A program made the position numbers and the translations under genes. Below the pieces are notes generated by a model, which ran no database searches, had not been told where the DNA came from, and saw only the letters and a list, made by a program, of their open reading frames with translations. This document shows, piece after piece, positions 10,940 through 21,036 of a stretch of DNA of 64,000 bases. Position 1 is the stretch's first letter, and each line of letters starts with the position of its first letter. Source of the DNA: Platanthera guangdongensis (taxonomy: Eukaryota > Streptophyta > Magnoliopsida > Asparagales > Orchidaceae); NCBI GenBank assembly GCA_039583875.1, contig CM077159.1, forward strand, positions 107,967,295 to 108,031,294. The letters run 5' to 3'.

Positions 10940-10950
10940 TGGTATCAGAG
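10940..10950 (+). other. Primer binding site, array copy 1
   Basis: TGGTATCAGAG, complementary to initiator tRNA-Met, lies shortly after a CA end (10935-10936). The copy 2 site is at 13631-13641. Copy 3 is cut before reaching it. Confidence 0.85.
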
Positions 10951-11213
10951 GCGGTCGTTTCAACTCCCACATTGCAAACATCCTCTCTGCATTCCTTGTT
11001 GGTCGATCGGATCTAAAAAAAAAATCAAAAAAATTTATTTTCTGTGGTCTGCCAATAGCGGGCTGAAATCTTTATTTTTCAGCAAAATTTCAAAAAAAAA
11101 AAAATTTTAACGATCTACGTGTTATTCACTTTGGGAATATATAAAAATATCTTATTTTCAATATAGCTACAGCCCTAGGAAAATTCATCTTGCCTGGGGC
11201 CTCCCAAACCTGA

Positions 11214-12095
11214 ATGCGCACTAGGCTAGGAACGGAGTACGCAACCCCATCTACGTCTAGTATGGCTGCGAACGAGCATGGTGATCCCAACACCGCGGCT
11301 ATAGAGGGTCTTCGTGCCGAAATGGCTGAGCTTAGGAACGTCTTAGCCCAGATCCTACAAAACCAAGCTAGGCCACCCCCGCCACCCGTTAATGTTGACC
11401 GGCCCAACCGGCACCAACATAACTCTGATTCGGATTCTGATGGGGACTCCCCACGGGTTCCCCCTAGGGGACACCGCCCCGAGCGAGACTTTGACATTAC
11501 TAGGGCCATTAAGATAAATGCCCCCACGTATGATGGCATGGGAGACCCCCAAATCTTCCTTAACTGGACTGTGGATATGGAGTGTTACTTCGAGTGGCAC
11601 AACCTGACGGATCCCCAAAAGGTCCAAGTTGCCCGGATGAAGTTAACAGGTCGTGCAAAGACGTTCTGGCTGAATGAGGAGCAAAGATTAGGAACCGGAC
11701 ACGGAGCCCCCCTTATAGGTTGGCCAGTAATGAAGAACCTGTTGACCGATCAGTACGTTCCTGCGTACCATCGGACACAGATGTTCGATGAGCTTGCCAC
11801 TCTGCGGCAGGGCTCAAGCTCGGTAGCTGAATATATGGGTGAACTTAAGGACCGAATGGTGCGATGTGACCTTAGGGAGATTCCCGAAGTCACTTTATCT
11901 AGATTTTGAAAGGGCCTTAACCCCGATATCCAAAGGAAGCTCTTGCGATATGGGCATATGGACTTGAACACGACTTTCAATGCCGCCTTGGACATTGAAA
12001 AACACCTAGCCTCTAAGGCTCACTACCGTTACGCTCATGCGAAGCAAAAGTCCACCACTGGGGTATCTCCCCCATTTTTAATGTTTCGGATTTAA
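11214..12095 (+). pseudogene. gag: Chromovirus gag, array copy 1
   Basis: The frame opens at 11214 (MRTRLGTEYA) or 11262 (MAANEHGD). A coiled-coil-like stretch (AAIEGLRAEMAELRNVLAQIL), a PPPPP and Ser/Asp-rich linker and a capsid-type retrotransposon gag domain follow, with NAPTYDGMGDPQIFLNW, YFEWHNLTDPQKVQVARMKL and MKNLLTDQYVPAYHRTQMFDEL. A TGA at 11907-11909 interrupts it after VTLSRF, but the same frame continues with KGLNPDIQRKLLRYGHMD to a TAA at 12093. No zinc knuckle remains: the normal CCHC and all of the protease to integrase core are deleted just after KSTTGVSPP. The product could only form particles, if anything. The same TGA is in copy 2. Confidence 0.85.
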
Positions 12096-12097
12096 CG

Positions 12098-12661
12098 ATG
12101 TTTGTGTCACCACCACAAGAGTTGATTTATTTGTCATCTTCTTCTCCCACTAAAAATTCTCATGGGTTGGGGAGTGGTAGTACGGATGATCTCTCTCTTT
12201 CGTTCCCCACAGGTATATCATCGGATGGTAAGTTGCCTTCTTTCCTGCCTACTGCTAATATGTTCCCCAGGTTTCCACGGACGTTCTCCACTCCAGAGAT
12301 GATACTTGATGCTGAGCCTGTTACCACTGCTGATGGCGACACCCACCGCTTTCTCATTCGTTGGTGTGATCGGCCCCCTTCGGATGACTCTTGGGTACAC
12401 GAGACGGAGCTGCAGAGTTTGGATGCCGCTCTCCTTCACCGCTATCGCTTGGACCACGCAACGAAGATGCGTGCATTTGAGTGGGGGATGATTGATGGCG
12501 CGGCCCCTCCTCCACCAGTTGAAGACGATGTTGATGATGCTATTGATGATCCGGTTGCTAAGGCCATACGACTCAAGGACGTGAGGCGGCACGATGACGC
12601 TAACGGACGGCTACGCTACAACCTCCGCCCGCGCTGTGCTACCGCCACGGCAACGCCTTAG
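12098..12661 (+). CDS. Orphan chromodomain protein of chromovirus, copy 1
   Basis: This 187-residue frame starts with ATG three bases after the gag TAA. Residues 1-65 are Ser/Pro-rich without recognised domain. Residues about 70-120 are chromodomain-like: PEMILDAEP, then HRFLIRW, then PPSDDSWVHETELQSLD, with the aromatic and SW.V positions of chromovirus integrase chromodomains. An acidic stretch (VEDDVDDAIDDP) and a basic tail (RRHDDANGRLRYNLRP) end it. In full chromoviruses this domain is the C-terminus of integrase and guides insertion into marked chromatin. Here the catalytic core is gone and the piece stands in its own frame. About 11 replacement and 7 silent differences from copy 2 suggest no strong constraint. 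Expression is unknown. Confidence 0.65.
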   Translation: MFVSPPQELIYLSSSSPTKNSHGLGSGSTDDLSLSFPTGISSDGKLPSFLPTANMFPRFPRTFSTPEMILDAEPVTTADGDTHRFLIRWCDRPPSDDSWVHETELQSLDAALLHRYRLDHATKMRAFEWGMIDGAAPPPPVEDDVDDAIDDPVAKAIRLKDVRRHDDANGRLRYNLRPRCATATATP

Positions 12662-13630
12662 TTTTATTTATTTCCTTTTTGTGCACTCTATTTTATAATT
12701 GGAATATAAAATTATCATATGCTTATGTGATAATTTTATATTCATTGCATGTGTTGTTGTATTTTCAATTTGAACTATTTTAGTTTTGGTGTGCAATTAG
12801 CCATTCGGATGGATGAGATTAAATCTCCATCATGAAGGGCTAAGGCTTATTTGTAACTCCTATTAGCCATTCGGATGGATGAGATTAAATCTCCATCATG
12901 AAGGGCTAAGGCTTATTTGTAACTCCTATTTAAAGGAGGCTATCATGAAGAGTTAAGGCAATTGGAAAAGAAACCTAAAAACTCCCCTTGTGGAAATTTC
13001 GGCCACCATGGAGAAGTCCATAGCCGCCCCCTCCCCTTTGGTTTGAAGCCAAGCCTTGCCTCCTCCATCCCCGTTCGGTGCGACTCCGGCGCGGCTTCCT
13101 TCGGTGCGACTCCTTGGAAGAAGGTTGCAAACCATTCGGTGTGACGCCGGTGGATCCGTGGAGAGAGTGATTCTCCCACAGTTATCTCGAGTGAAAGCTT
13201 TCCGGTTGGGTAATCCCTTTCCTCTTCCTTGTGTGATTCTTCTCCTTAGTTGTGTTGGATTTTCGCAAATCATTTTCTCCGGATCTTTAATCTAATCGCT
13301 GCAAGTTTTGAATCGAAATTGCCGTTGCAAGGCTTTTTATTTCCGGATCGGGTGGATCCTATTTGCCTGAGTGGATCTTGGCCTATAGCCTTGGTCTTGC
13401 TCTCAAAAAGGAGTGGCAACCTTTGTGTTTTCTTGGGGAATATTCCGACTCAAATTTCCGATCGTCGTTTTCGAGTCGACCATTCCTCCTTCGTTGTTTG
13501 TGCTGCGTTTTGTGATGAGGAATATTGTGGGCGATAGGTGCTGTGTAGGTGCGGTAGATCTACGACGTGTTGTGCGTAGGGAGAGCGTTAGCTTCGCGGA
13601 TAGATCTCATCCGACATCCCTACATCAATT
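12662..13630 (+). repeat. LTR and leader region, array copy 2
   Basis: This is the second copy of the non-coding block, with the same 66-base U3 duplication (12796-12927), TATTTAAAGG box and the GC-rich leader. A primer site follows at 13631-13641. It differs from copy 1 at scattered positions (for example gtttgaagcc for gtgtgaagcc). This is the only complete LTR/leader with internal sequence on both sides. Confidence 0.75.
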
Positions 13631-13902
13631 TGGTATCAGAGGCGGTCGTTTCAACTCCCACATTGCAAACATCCTCTCTGCATTCCTTGTTGGTCGATCG
13701 GATCTAAAAAAAAAATCAAAAAAATTTATTTTCTGTGGTCTGCCAATAGCGGGCTGAAATCTTTATTTTTCAGCAAAATTTCAAAAAAAACATGTTTAAC
13801 GATCTACGTGTTATTCACTTTGGGAATATATAAAAATATCTTATTTTCAATATAGCTACAGCCCTAGGAAAATTCATCTTGCCCGGGGCCTCCCAAACCT
13901 GA

Positions 13903-14784
13903 ATGCGCACTAGGCTAGGAACGGAGTACGCAACCCCGTCTACGTCTAGTATGGCTGCGAACGAGAATGGTGATCCCAACACCGCGGCTATAGAGGGTCT
14001 TCGTGCCGAAATGGCTGAGCTTAGGAACGTCTTAGCCCAGATCCTACAAAACCAAGCTAGGCCACCCCCGCCACCTGTTAATGTTGATCGGCCCAACCGG
14101 CACCAACATAACTCTGATTCGGATTCTGATGGGGACTCCCCACGGGTGCCCCCTAGGGGACACCGCCACGAGCGAGACTTTGACATTACTAGGGCCATTA
14201 AGATAAATGCCCCCACGTATGATGGCATGGGAGACCCCCAAATCTTCCTTAACTGGACTGTGGATATGGAGTGTTACTTCGAGTGGCACAACCTGACGGA
14301 TCCCCAAAAGTTCCAAGTTGCCCGGATGAAGTTAACAGGTCGTGCAAAGACATTCTGGCTGAATGAGGAGCGAAGATTAGGAACCGGACACGGAGCCCCC
14401 CTTATAGGTTGGCCAGTAATGAAGAACCTGTTGACCGATCAGTACGTTCCAGCGTACCATCGGACACAGATGTTCGATGAGCTTGCCACTCTGCGGCAGG
14501 GCTCAAGCTCGGTTGCTGAATATATGGGTGAACTTAAGGACCGAATGGTGCGATGTGACCTTAGGGAGATTCCCGAAGTCACTTTATCTAGATTTTGAAA
14601 GGGCCTTAACCCCGATATCCAAAGGAAGCTCTTGCGATATGGGCATACGGACTTGAACATGACTTTCAATGCCGCCTTGGACATTGAAAAACACCTAGCC
14701 TCTAAGGCTCACTCCCGTTACGCTCATGCGAAGCACAAGTCCACCACTGGGGTATCTCCCCCATTTTTAATGTTTCGGATTTAA
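13903..14784 (+). pseudogene. gag: Chromovirus gag, array copy 2
   Basis: It has the same layout as copy 1: start at 13903 or 13951, Retrotrans-gag-like domain, TGA at 14596-14598 after SRF, and in-frame continuation to TAA at 14782-14784. Up to the TGA only about four residues differ from copy 1 (H/N, P/H, V/F, Q/R). Sharing the TGA means it predates the duplication. The poly-A tract upstream of the frame differs in length and sequence from copy 1 (near 13785-13800). Confidence 0.85.
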
Positions 14785-14786
14785 CG

Positions 14787-15350
14787 ATGTTTGTGTCACC
14801 ACCACAAGAGTTGATTTCTTTGTCGTCTTCTTCTCCCACTAAAAATTCTCATGGGTTGGGGAGTGGTAGTACGGATGATCTCTCTCTTTCGGTCCCCACA
14901 GGTATATCATCGGATGGTAAGTTGCCTTCTTTCATGCCTACTGCTAATATGTTCCCCAGGTTTCCACGGACGTTCTCCACTCCAGAGATGATACTTGATG
15001 TTGAGCCTGTTACCACTGCTGATGGTGACACCCACCGCTTTCTCATCCGTTGGCGTGATCGGCCCCCTTCGGATGACTCTTGGGTACTCGAGACGGAGCT
15101 GCAGAGTTTGGATGCCGCTCTCCTTCACCGTTATCGCTTGGACCACGCAACGAAGATGCGTGCATTTGAGCGGGGGAGGATTGATGGCGCGGCCCCTCCT
15201 CCACCAGTTGAAGATGATGCTGATGATGCTATTGATGATCCGATTGCTAAGGCCATACGACTTAAGGACGTGAGGCGGCACGATGACGCTAATGGACGGC
15301 TACGCTACAACCTCCGCCCGCACTGTGCTACCGCCACGGCAACGCCTTAG
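14787..15350 (+). CDS. Orphan chromodomain protein of chromovirus, copy 2
   Basis: This 187-residue frame is equivalent to the copy 1 ORF, with about ten residue changes spread through linker, chromodomain and tail (for example WCDRP to WRDRP, WVHET to WVLET and EWGMID to ERGRID). Copy 2 may be closer to the ancestral state at the chromodomain, where Arg and Leu look more usual. The stop is TAG at 15348-15350. It is followed directly by the third LTR region. No catalytic integrase sequence is present. It could equally be regarded as a pol remnant. Confidence 0.65.
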   Translation: MFVSPPQELISLSSSSPTKNSHGLGSGSTDDLSLSVPTGISSDGKLPSFMPTANMFPRFPRTFSTPEMILDVEPVTTADGDTHRFLIRWRDRPPSDDSWVLETELQSLDAALLHRYRLDHATKMRAFERGRIDGAAPPPPVEDDADDAIDDPIAKAIRLKDVRRHDDANGRLRYNLRPHCATATATP

Positions 15351-16045
15351 TTTTATTTATTTCCTTTTCGTGCACTCTATTTTATAATTGGAATATAAAA
15401 TTATCCTATGCTTATGTGATAATTTTATATTCATTGCATGTGTTGTTGTATTTTCAATTTGAACTATTTTAGTTTTGGTGTGCAATTAGTCATTCGGATG
15501 GATGAGATTAAATCTCCATCATGAAGGGCTAAGGCTTATTTGTAACTCCTATTAGCCATTCGGATGGATGAGATTAAATCTCCATCATGAAGGGCTAAGG
15601 CTTATTTGTAACTCCTATTTAAAGGAGGCTATCATGAAGAGTTAAGGCAATTGGAAAAGAAACCTAAAAACCCCCCTTGTGGAAATTTCGGCCACCATGG
15701 AGAAGTCCATAGCCGCCCCCTCCCCTTTGGTTTGAAGCCAAGCCTTGCCTCCTCCATCCCCGTTCGGTGCGACTCCGGCGCGGCTTCCTTCGGTGCGACT
15801 CCTTGGAAGAAGGTTGCAAACCATTCGGTGTGACGCTGGTGGATCCGTGGAGAGAGTGATTCTCCCACAGTTATCTCGAGTGAAAGCTTTCCGGTTGGGT
15901 AATCCCTTTCCTCTTCCTTGTGTGATTCTTCTCCTTAGTTGTGGTGGATTTTCGCAAATCGTTTTCTCCGGATCTTTAATCTAATCGCTGCAAGTTTTGA
16001 ATCGAAATCGCCGTTGCAAGGCTTTTTATTTCCGGATCGGGTGGA
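15351..16045 (+). repeat. LTR/leader region, array copy 3, truncated
   Basis: It follows copies 1 and 2 base for base, including the U3 duplication (15485-15616), up to ccggatcgggtgga at 16045. It then switches to E3 gag. The cut is about 280 bases before the primer site, so the third unit never reaches gag. The junction shares only one or two bases with the next sequence, which suggests end-joining rather than integration. Confidence 0.85.
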
Positions 16046-18010
16046 AATATGGGACTGCCTAGTTGTGCTGATGGAAGGGATAAAAGAAGTCAGGGATGAC
16101 CGCAGATCGTTGCTGAATCAGGAATACAAAGCATTCATGAAATTATCAAATGATAGTATTGCTGACATCTTAAAGAAATTCTTTAAGATTGCAAACGGCC
16201 TCAGGAACTATGGTCATAATTTCACTAATGGCGAACTAAATGACAAGTTTCTCAGATCTCTGACAAAGGATTGGGACACTAAAGTGGTTGCCATCAGGGA
16301 GTTTGGGAGTTGCCTGAGACTGACCCTCTGAACATCTTTGGGAAATTGATCTCCTACGAACTACAGATGAACACCAGAAAGAAGGAGGAGCAAAGCAACC
16401 GGACTTCCAGCAAAGAGAAGTCAGTTGCTTTAAAGGATGAAGGTTCAAGATAGTCCAAAGCTGTGTCACTAGTAAGGACTCGTGCCCCAGACACTCCAGA
16501 AGACTCCGAGCCTAGCACATCAGGCTCTGAGCTATCAAATGGAGAGTTTTATCTCATATCTAAGCAATTCAAGAAACTCTTCAACAAGAGGAGACAGATG
16601 AAGAATCAGTCATCCTCAACTAATTTCAGAAAATCTCATCGTGATGGTGATCGTTCCAGAAAAAGCTACAACCGAGAGGACAGGTACAAATCTAAACAGA
16701 ACAAACTTTCTTCCTCGAACGTTATGTGCTATTATTGCAACAAGACAGGTCACATGATTGTTGAATGCCCATACAAGAAGAAAGATGGATCCAAGAAAGA
16801 GGAGAAAGGATCCTTCAAGGGCAAGAGAAAAGAAGAAAAGAGCTTCGCCGCCAAGAAGTCCAAGACTCTTAGTGACAACGAATCAAGCCTGTCGAGCTCA
16901 GAGAATTAGGAAGCTTACTTCAGGCTCAGGGCTCAGTCAAACAAGGAAGTTGGTGACTCATAGTATCGCGAGAAGGTAAACTTGCACACGATACTATCAG
17001 AATCAGAAACGTCCACTAATGGTCATGAAGGATATTCTTTTGAAGATGACTAGTCTGAGTTAATGATTCAGCATGAGAACCTTTTGAATGCTTTTGACAA
17101 ATGTCGAAAGGTAGTCAAAAAGAAAGGAAAGAAGATTGCCTCTCTTAAGGTAGTGGAATCAATCCTGAGGGAGGAAATTGCAGAATTAACTCCTCTAAGG
17201 AGTGAAGTTCACTCCTTGCAAGAGGAATTGAAAAGCTCGGCTGAAATATGAAGTCTAAAAGAAAAACATCTTGATGAGCTAGAAGAAAAGCTCTTTGTGT
17301 GGAGAAAAATTTTTGAGATTTACTCTAAGCCGAAGACTATTCTACCTCTCATTGATGAGTTTTCAGATCCGAAGAAGGGTAGTGGTCTTGGCCACAAAGC
17401 TGGTAGAGGTAAGGCTGCCAAGAAAGCCAGTGCCAAAGAAAAGGGGAAGGCACCTCTAGGTCAACCCTCATTTAGGAAGGTAATCTTCCCAATAAACAAG
17501 ATTGACCTTGAGTCATCCTACGGTCATCTGGCTAGGCCTACTTATGTAGAGCCTAAGAAGCGATACCAAGGATGGACCCATCCCCGAGACTATGGTGCCA
17601 GTGTTTTCAAAGCACCTTATAAAGAGATTGAACTCAAGAGTTATGGTCCTTATATTTATGGACATAACCATAAGAGCACACCAAAAGACAAAACTTTTGT
17701 ACCTAAGGAAAAAGAGATGGATAAGCCATGTGTATGCTGTAATCAGGAGGCTTCCACCTCCAAGTATGTTTCCCCTGCTAGACCTCACGTTCAAACGATA
17801 AAGCAAGAATACAAGAGAAGGTATAACATGTTTGAATGTTGGTGATGCGGTAAAATTGGTCATTTTGGCGTAGATTGTTAGTTTAACCTACTAATTTTGA
17901 AACTCCATGCGTTAACCCTGGGAGACAGACCACTCGCAAAGTTAATGTTCCTAGTGGTGGTAAGCTAATAAGGAACCAAGGACCCAAATATGTTTGGGTT
18001 CCTATGGTAA
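16046..18010 (+). pseudogene. gag: gag of E3 (5' end missing)
   Basis: It resumes with IWDCLVVLMEGIKEVRDDRR, homologous to E2 gag at 56452-56500. It continues with the gag core (LNQEYKAFM, FFKIANGLRNYG and NDKFLRSLTKDWDTK); a frameshift follows near 16300. A first zinc knuckle CYYCNKTGHMIVEC (16727-16768) is intact. Lys/Ser-rich and coiled-coil (17063-17250) segments follow, then a second knuckle at 17837-17878 with a TGA between its first two cysteines. The total gag length is well above the usual copia size, as in SIRE-like elements. Several stops (16454, 16907, 17051, 17249, 17843) make it a pseudogene. Confidence 0.85.
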
Positions 18011-18029
18011 AGTGATTTATCATTACAGG

Positions 18030-18871
18030 TATGTCCAAAGGCCAACAAAAATCTCATCTAGTATTTAAACAGCGGATGCTCTTGGCATATGACCGGGAGA
18101 AGAAGCATGTTGCTTGATTTCACCCCAGTCAAAGACGGAACACAATTCATCTTTGAAGGGTCAAAACGAGGAACTACCAAAGGCTATGGTATGACCTCCA
18201 ATGGAGTAGTCTCTTTCACAGACGTGGCTTATATTGAAGGATTACAACGTATTCTTATAAGTATAAGTCAGCTATGTGATAAAGGCTACATCGTTGAGTT
18301 CTGCAAGGATAAGTGTTTGATAAAATTGTCTGTAAATTTGGAGACGGTCTTAACAGGCACTCGAAGCAAAAATATTTTCTGTTTAAATTTTCTTTGCTTA
18401 GACAATTCTACACCTGTCTGTTTTCTTGCAAAAGATAGTGCGTCTCTTTGTGGCCAATGGCACAAGAGATTAGCACATATGAATTTCAAAACCTTAAATA
18501 TGTTATTTTCTCATAACTCAATGCGCGATGCCCCCAATATTAAGTGCCCTAAAGAGAGTCTGTGTCACGCATGCCAAATGTGTAAGCAGACAAGGGCACC
18601 TTCAAGGATATTGCTGAAAAAGATTCTTCAAGAAGTTTATACTTACTTCATATGGAATTATTCGGTCATATGTCTATTCACAGTTTAGGAGGTAAGGTAT
18701 ACACGTTAGTAATTGTTGATGACTACTCGCGTTTTACTTGGGTGTTCTTTCTGAAACACATGTCAGACACCTTCAACATATTCACAAATTTTGTCCGGAA
18801 AATTCAGAATGAATTTAGCTGCTCAGTGGTCAAAATCAGAAGTGACCACGGAATAGAATTTGAGTCTGGTG
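18030..18871 (+). pseudogene. pol: Protease, GAG-pre-integrase and integrase start of E3
   Basis: The protease active site reads YLNSGCSWHMTG (from 18062); the catalytic Asp is replaced by Asn (codon 18068-18070), so the protease is dead. GTTKGYGM...NGVVSFTDVAYIEGLQ and the GAG-pre-integrase block (LCGQWHKRLAHMNFKTLN, CHACQMCKQTRAP) follow. The integrase core starts with MELFGHMSIHSLGGK at 18652, where the first catalytic Asp of the usual MDLFGP is Glu, and reaches SDHGIEFES before E6 interrupts at 18872. A frameshift near 18640 separates the two ORFs. Confidence 0.88.
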
Positions 18872-20066
18872 TGTTGGGTTTCTCTATGGGGTTGGCACAA
18901 CACTTGTGCACGCAGCGGAAAAGTAAAACATCAATAAAAACCCAAAGAGATGTGGATCGGGCCATGAACAGTTGAATCAAGAAGTTAGCAAAACTAGGCA
19001 AAAATTACCTCGGTGGCGTTGAGTCACAACTCAACGGAGAAGCTCCAAACTTTGTCTGCTTGCTAGTGGCGAGTTCTACGTGGAATAGTATCCACGTTTC
19101 TGCAGAAGTCCACACGAGTGGGAGAACGCCGAGCTTTCCGTCGCACGGAAGATCGGGAAGGAGAAGACCGCACCTCGGCTATTCCACGGACTGCTAGGTC
19201 CGTGCCAGGAAGAGCAGCACCAGCGACAGTCGCCGGAGGAGAGGTGGCAGCGGAGCGAACGCGGCGGCGGAACAGTTTCCGGCGGTGGGATCGGGATCGG
19301 GATCGGAGAAGCGAGATGCGGAACTCCTTCCGTCGGGTTCGATTCGCACAGAAGAGACAGATCGCCCCTTCCGTCGGGTTCGATTCGCACAGAAGAGACA
19401 GATCGCCCATCTTTTCGAAACCCTAAGTGTTATATTTAAACTTAAAGTATAAAATAAACTCAGGAAAATCGCTATCCGCAGACCACCCAGAACTAGGGTT
19501 CAGAATCGGCGAGAATGAATCGGTGAGAATCGGCGACAATCGGCGAGAATCACTGAGCAGGTTCGGTGAGAATCATTTGGCGAGTATCACATTGGATCGG
19601 CGAGAATCAGAGTACAATACTCGACGATTCTCGCCGATCGTCGAGCCACGCTCGACGACACATAATGATACTCGACGATCGTCGAGCCGCGGTCGACGAC
19701 AATTGTCAAGGTTGTCGATCGTCGAGAATCAACAATTGATTCTCGACGATTCTCGTCGATCGGCGAGAATCAGCAAGGTGATTCTCGCCGATCGGCGGGA
19801 ATCAGAAGACCATTCTCGACTAATGTCTTTGACCCTTGGACGACGAACCTAACCAGCCCTCCAAGGCAACATTTGCCCAACCCGATGATCCTATAAGGCA
19901 ACACTTTGCCCATAACCCTATTCAGGTCGGTGATTGGTAACCTTTACCAACACAGTCAGTCATCCAACTTCTCCACATCTCTTATGTGCGACCCTGCAGG
20001 CTCATATTGCGTTGGCAGTGAGATTACATGTTTGACCACTTCCAGATCATCATGGTAACTCCAACA
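18872..20066 (-). repeat. 3' LTR of E6
   Basis: As read on the minus strand, it is the LTR downstream of gag-pol. U3 is at the high-coordinate side and contains the GATTCTCGCCGATCGGCGAGAATC-type palindrome array (19500-19830, shown here as class only). A TATA-like AT-rich stretch lies at 19430-19455. U5/R at the low side includes a 35-base direct duplication (cttccgtcgggttcgattcgcacagaagag at about 19325-19395). Confidence 0.92.
19500..19830. repeat. CTCGACGATCGTCGAG palindrome array in U3 of E6
   Basis: There is a perfect 16-base palindrome CTCGACGATCGTCGAG at 19671-19686. Around it are repeated gattctcgccgatcg / cgatcggcgagaatc arms and single half-sites (cggcgagaat) every 15-40 bases. The other LTR has the matching array at 26609-26940 with few changes. 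CpG content is high. Read on the minus strand, it lies upstream of the TATA region. Confidence 0.88.
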
Positions 20067-21036
20067 GACTCCCACTTGATCTCGAAAGTATCAAACCAAA
20101 AACCTCACAAACAATGAGCGGCATCTAGCAATGCATCATTGCTCCCCAAGCAATAAGAGTTAATAACTCATAAGCCTTTATGACCAATGTATCGGCGTTG
20201 TCTTTGTCCCTTTGTCCCTTACATCCGGAAAGAACTAGAGGCATGGACCGTGTCACCCTCGTAATAGCTCAATCCAAGTTTTCTTGATCCAGGACGGACT
20301 TCCAGAGAATGGTGAGTCCAATATCACATATTGACTCAACCAAGCATGGCCATGCATTTCTCAGTCCAGTTCCATCAAGGGGCCCATGGATGCAACTCCT
20401 GTCATACAGGAAGACAAATCCCATATCTGCTCACACACAAACACCCAAATGATTCGTAACATGCCCAACGACCACCCTTATCATCAACCTTTCTCAAGGA
20501 AGACTTTAGATGGCATCAAAGCACGCTCTTCCTCACTTGATGAATGCTGTGACTTCAGGTCAAAGGACCACAACACCATTGTCAATTGAGACCTACTCGT
20601 GACACTATTGGATGACAATCCACAGAGTAGTCTCAGGTTGGGTCTGTCCAGTACAACTTGTTCACTAACAAGTACCCACGTGATGACTTGATATCACAAT
20701 ATCATGACCTGTGAGAACCAGTCATCAGTCAACACACGTGCTAGCCTTCATGTATCATCATCACCCTTAGTTTCTATGATGATACTCGACCAGGGACCTT
20801 TAAGAATGAAGCTTCAAATAAATCATGGGCTCTCACATTCAAGTCACGTACTTGATGTCCCATGGAAGCAAACATTCTAAGGGTATCTATTATGTTAACA
20901 TTTAACTATCATATATAGAAAAACTCATAATAAAAGAATTTGCCATTAATTATAAAAGAAAAACTAGGTACACAGTTCATCATATGAACAAACAGCCAAC
21001 AAAATACAAGATTACATGCAACCCACAAGATTCTCG
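20067..21036 (-). other. 3' untranslated region and polypurine tract of E6
   Basis: About 970 bases lie between the Gag-Pol stop and the 3' LTR. As read on the minus strand it ends with a purine-rich AAGTGGGAGTC directly next to the LTR TG. It has no frame of note; small frames on either strand (for example 20386-20589 plus) show no similarity I recognise. Confidence 0.75.

Larger units (their letters stand above)
9802..16045 (+). mobile_element. Array T: 2.3 tandem copies of a pol-less chromovirus
   Basis: A unit of 2691/2689 bases is repeated: the same point occurs at 9802, 12493 and 15182. Each unit has the chromodomain tail, non-coding LTR/leader with TATA and primer site, gag, and the chromodomain ORF. 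Protease, RT, RNase H and the integrase core are missing. Copies are nearly identical (single-base differences every 50-100 bases). The array starts inside the chromodomain ORF and ends inside the LTR/leader (after ccggatcgggtgga). I see no target duplication, and E3 gag is missing between the junctions. It is therefore not a simple integration. A head-to-tail array from LTR recombination, later trimmed, is the simplest reading. Confidence 0.88.

Noticed and set aside
11126..11539. 137-codon minus-strand frame present in both T units
   Set aside because: It is antisense to gag, and repeated only because the unit is repeated. The composition mirrors the gag codons.
12218..12592. 124-codon minus frame opposite the chromodomain ORF
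   Set aside because: It is a shadow of the sense frame; the sense strand has the recognisable chromodomain.
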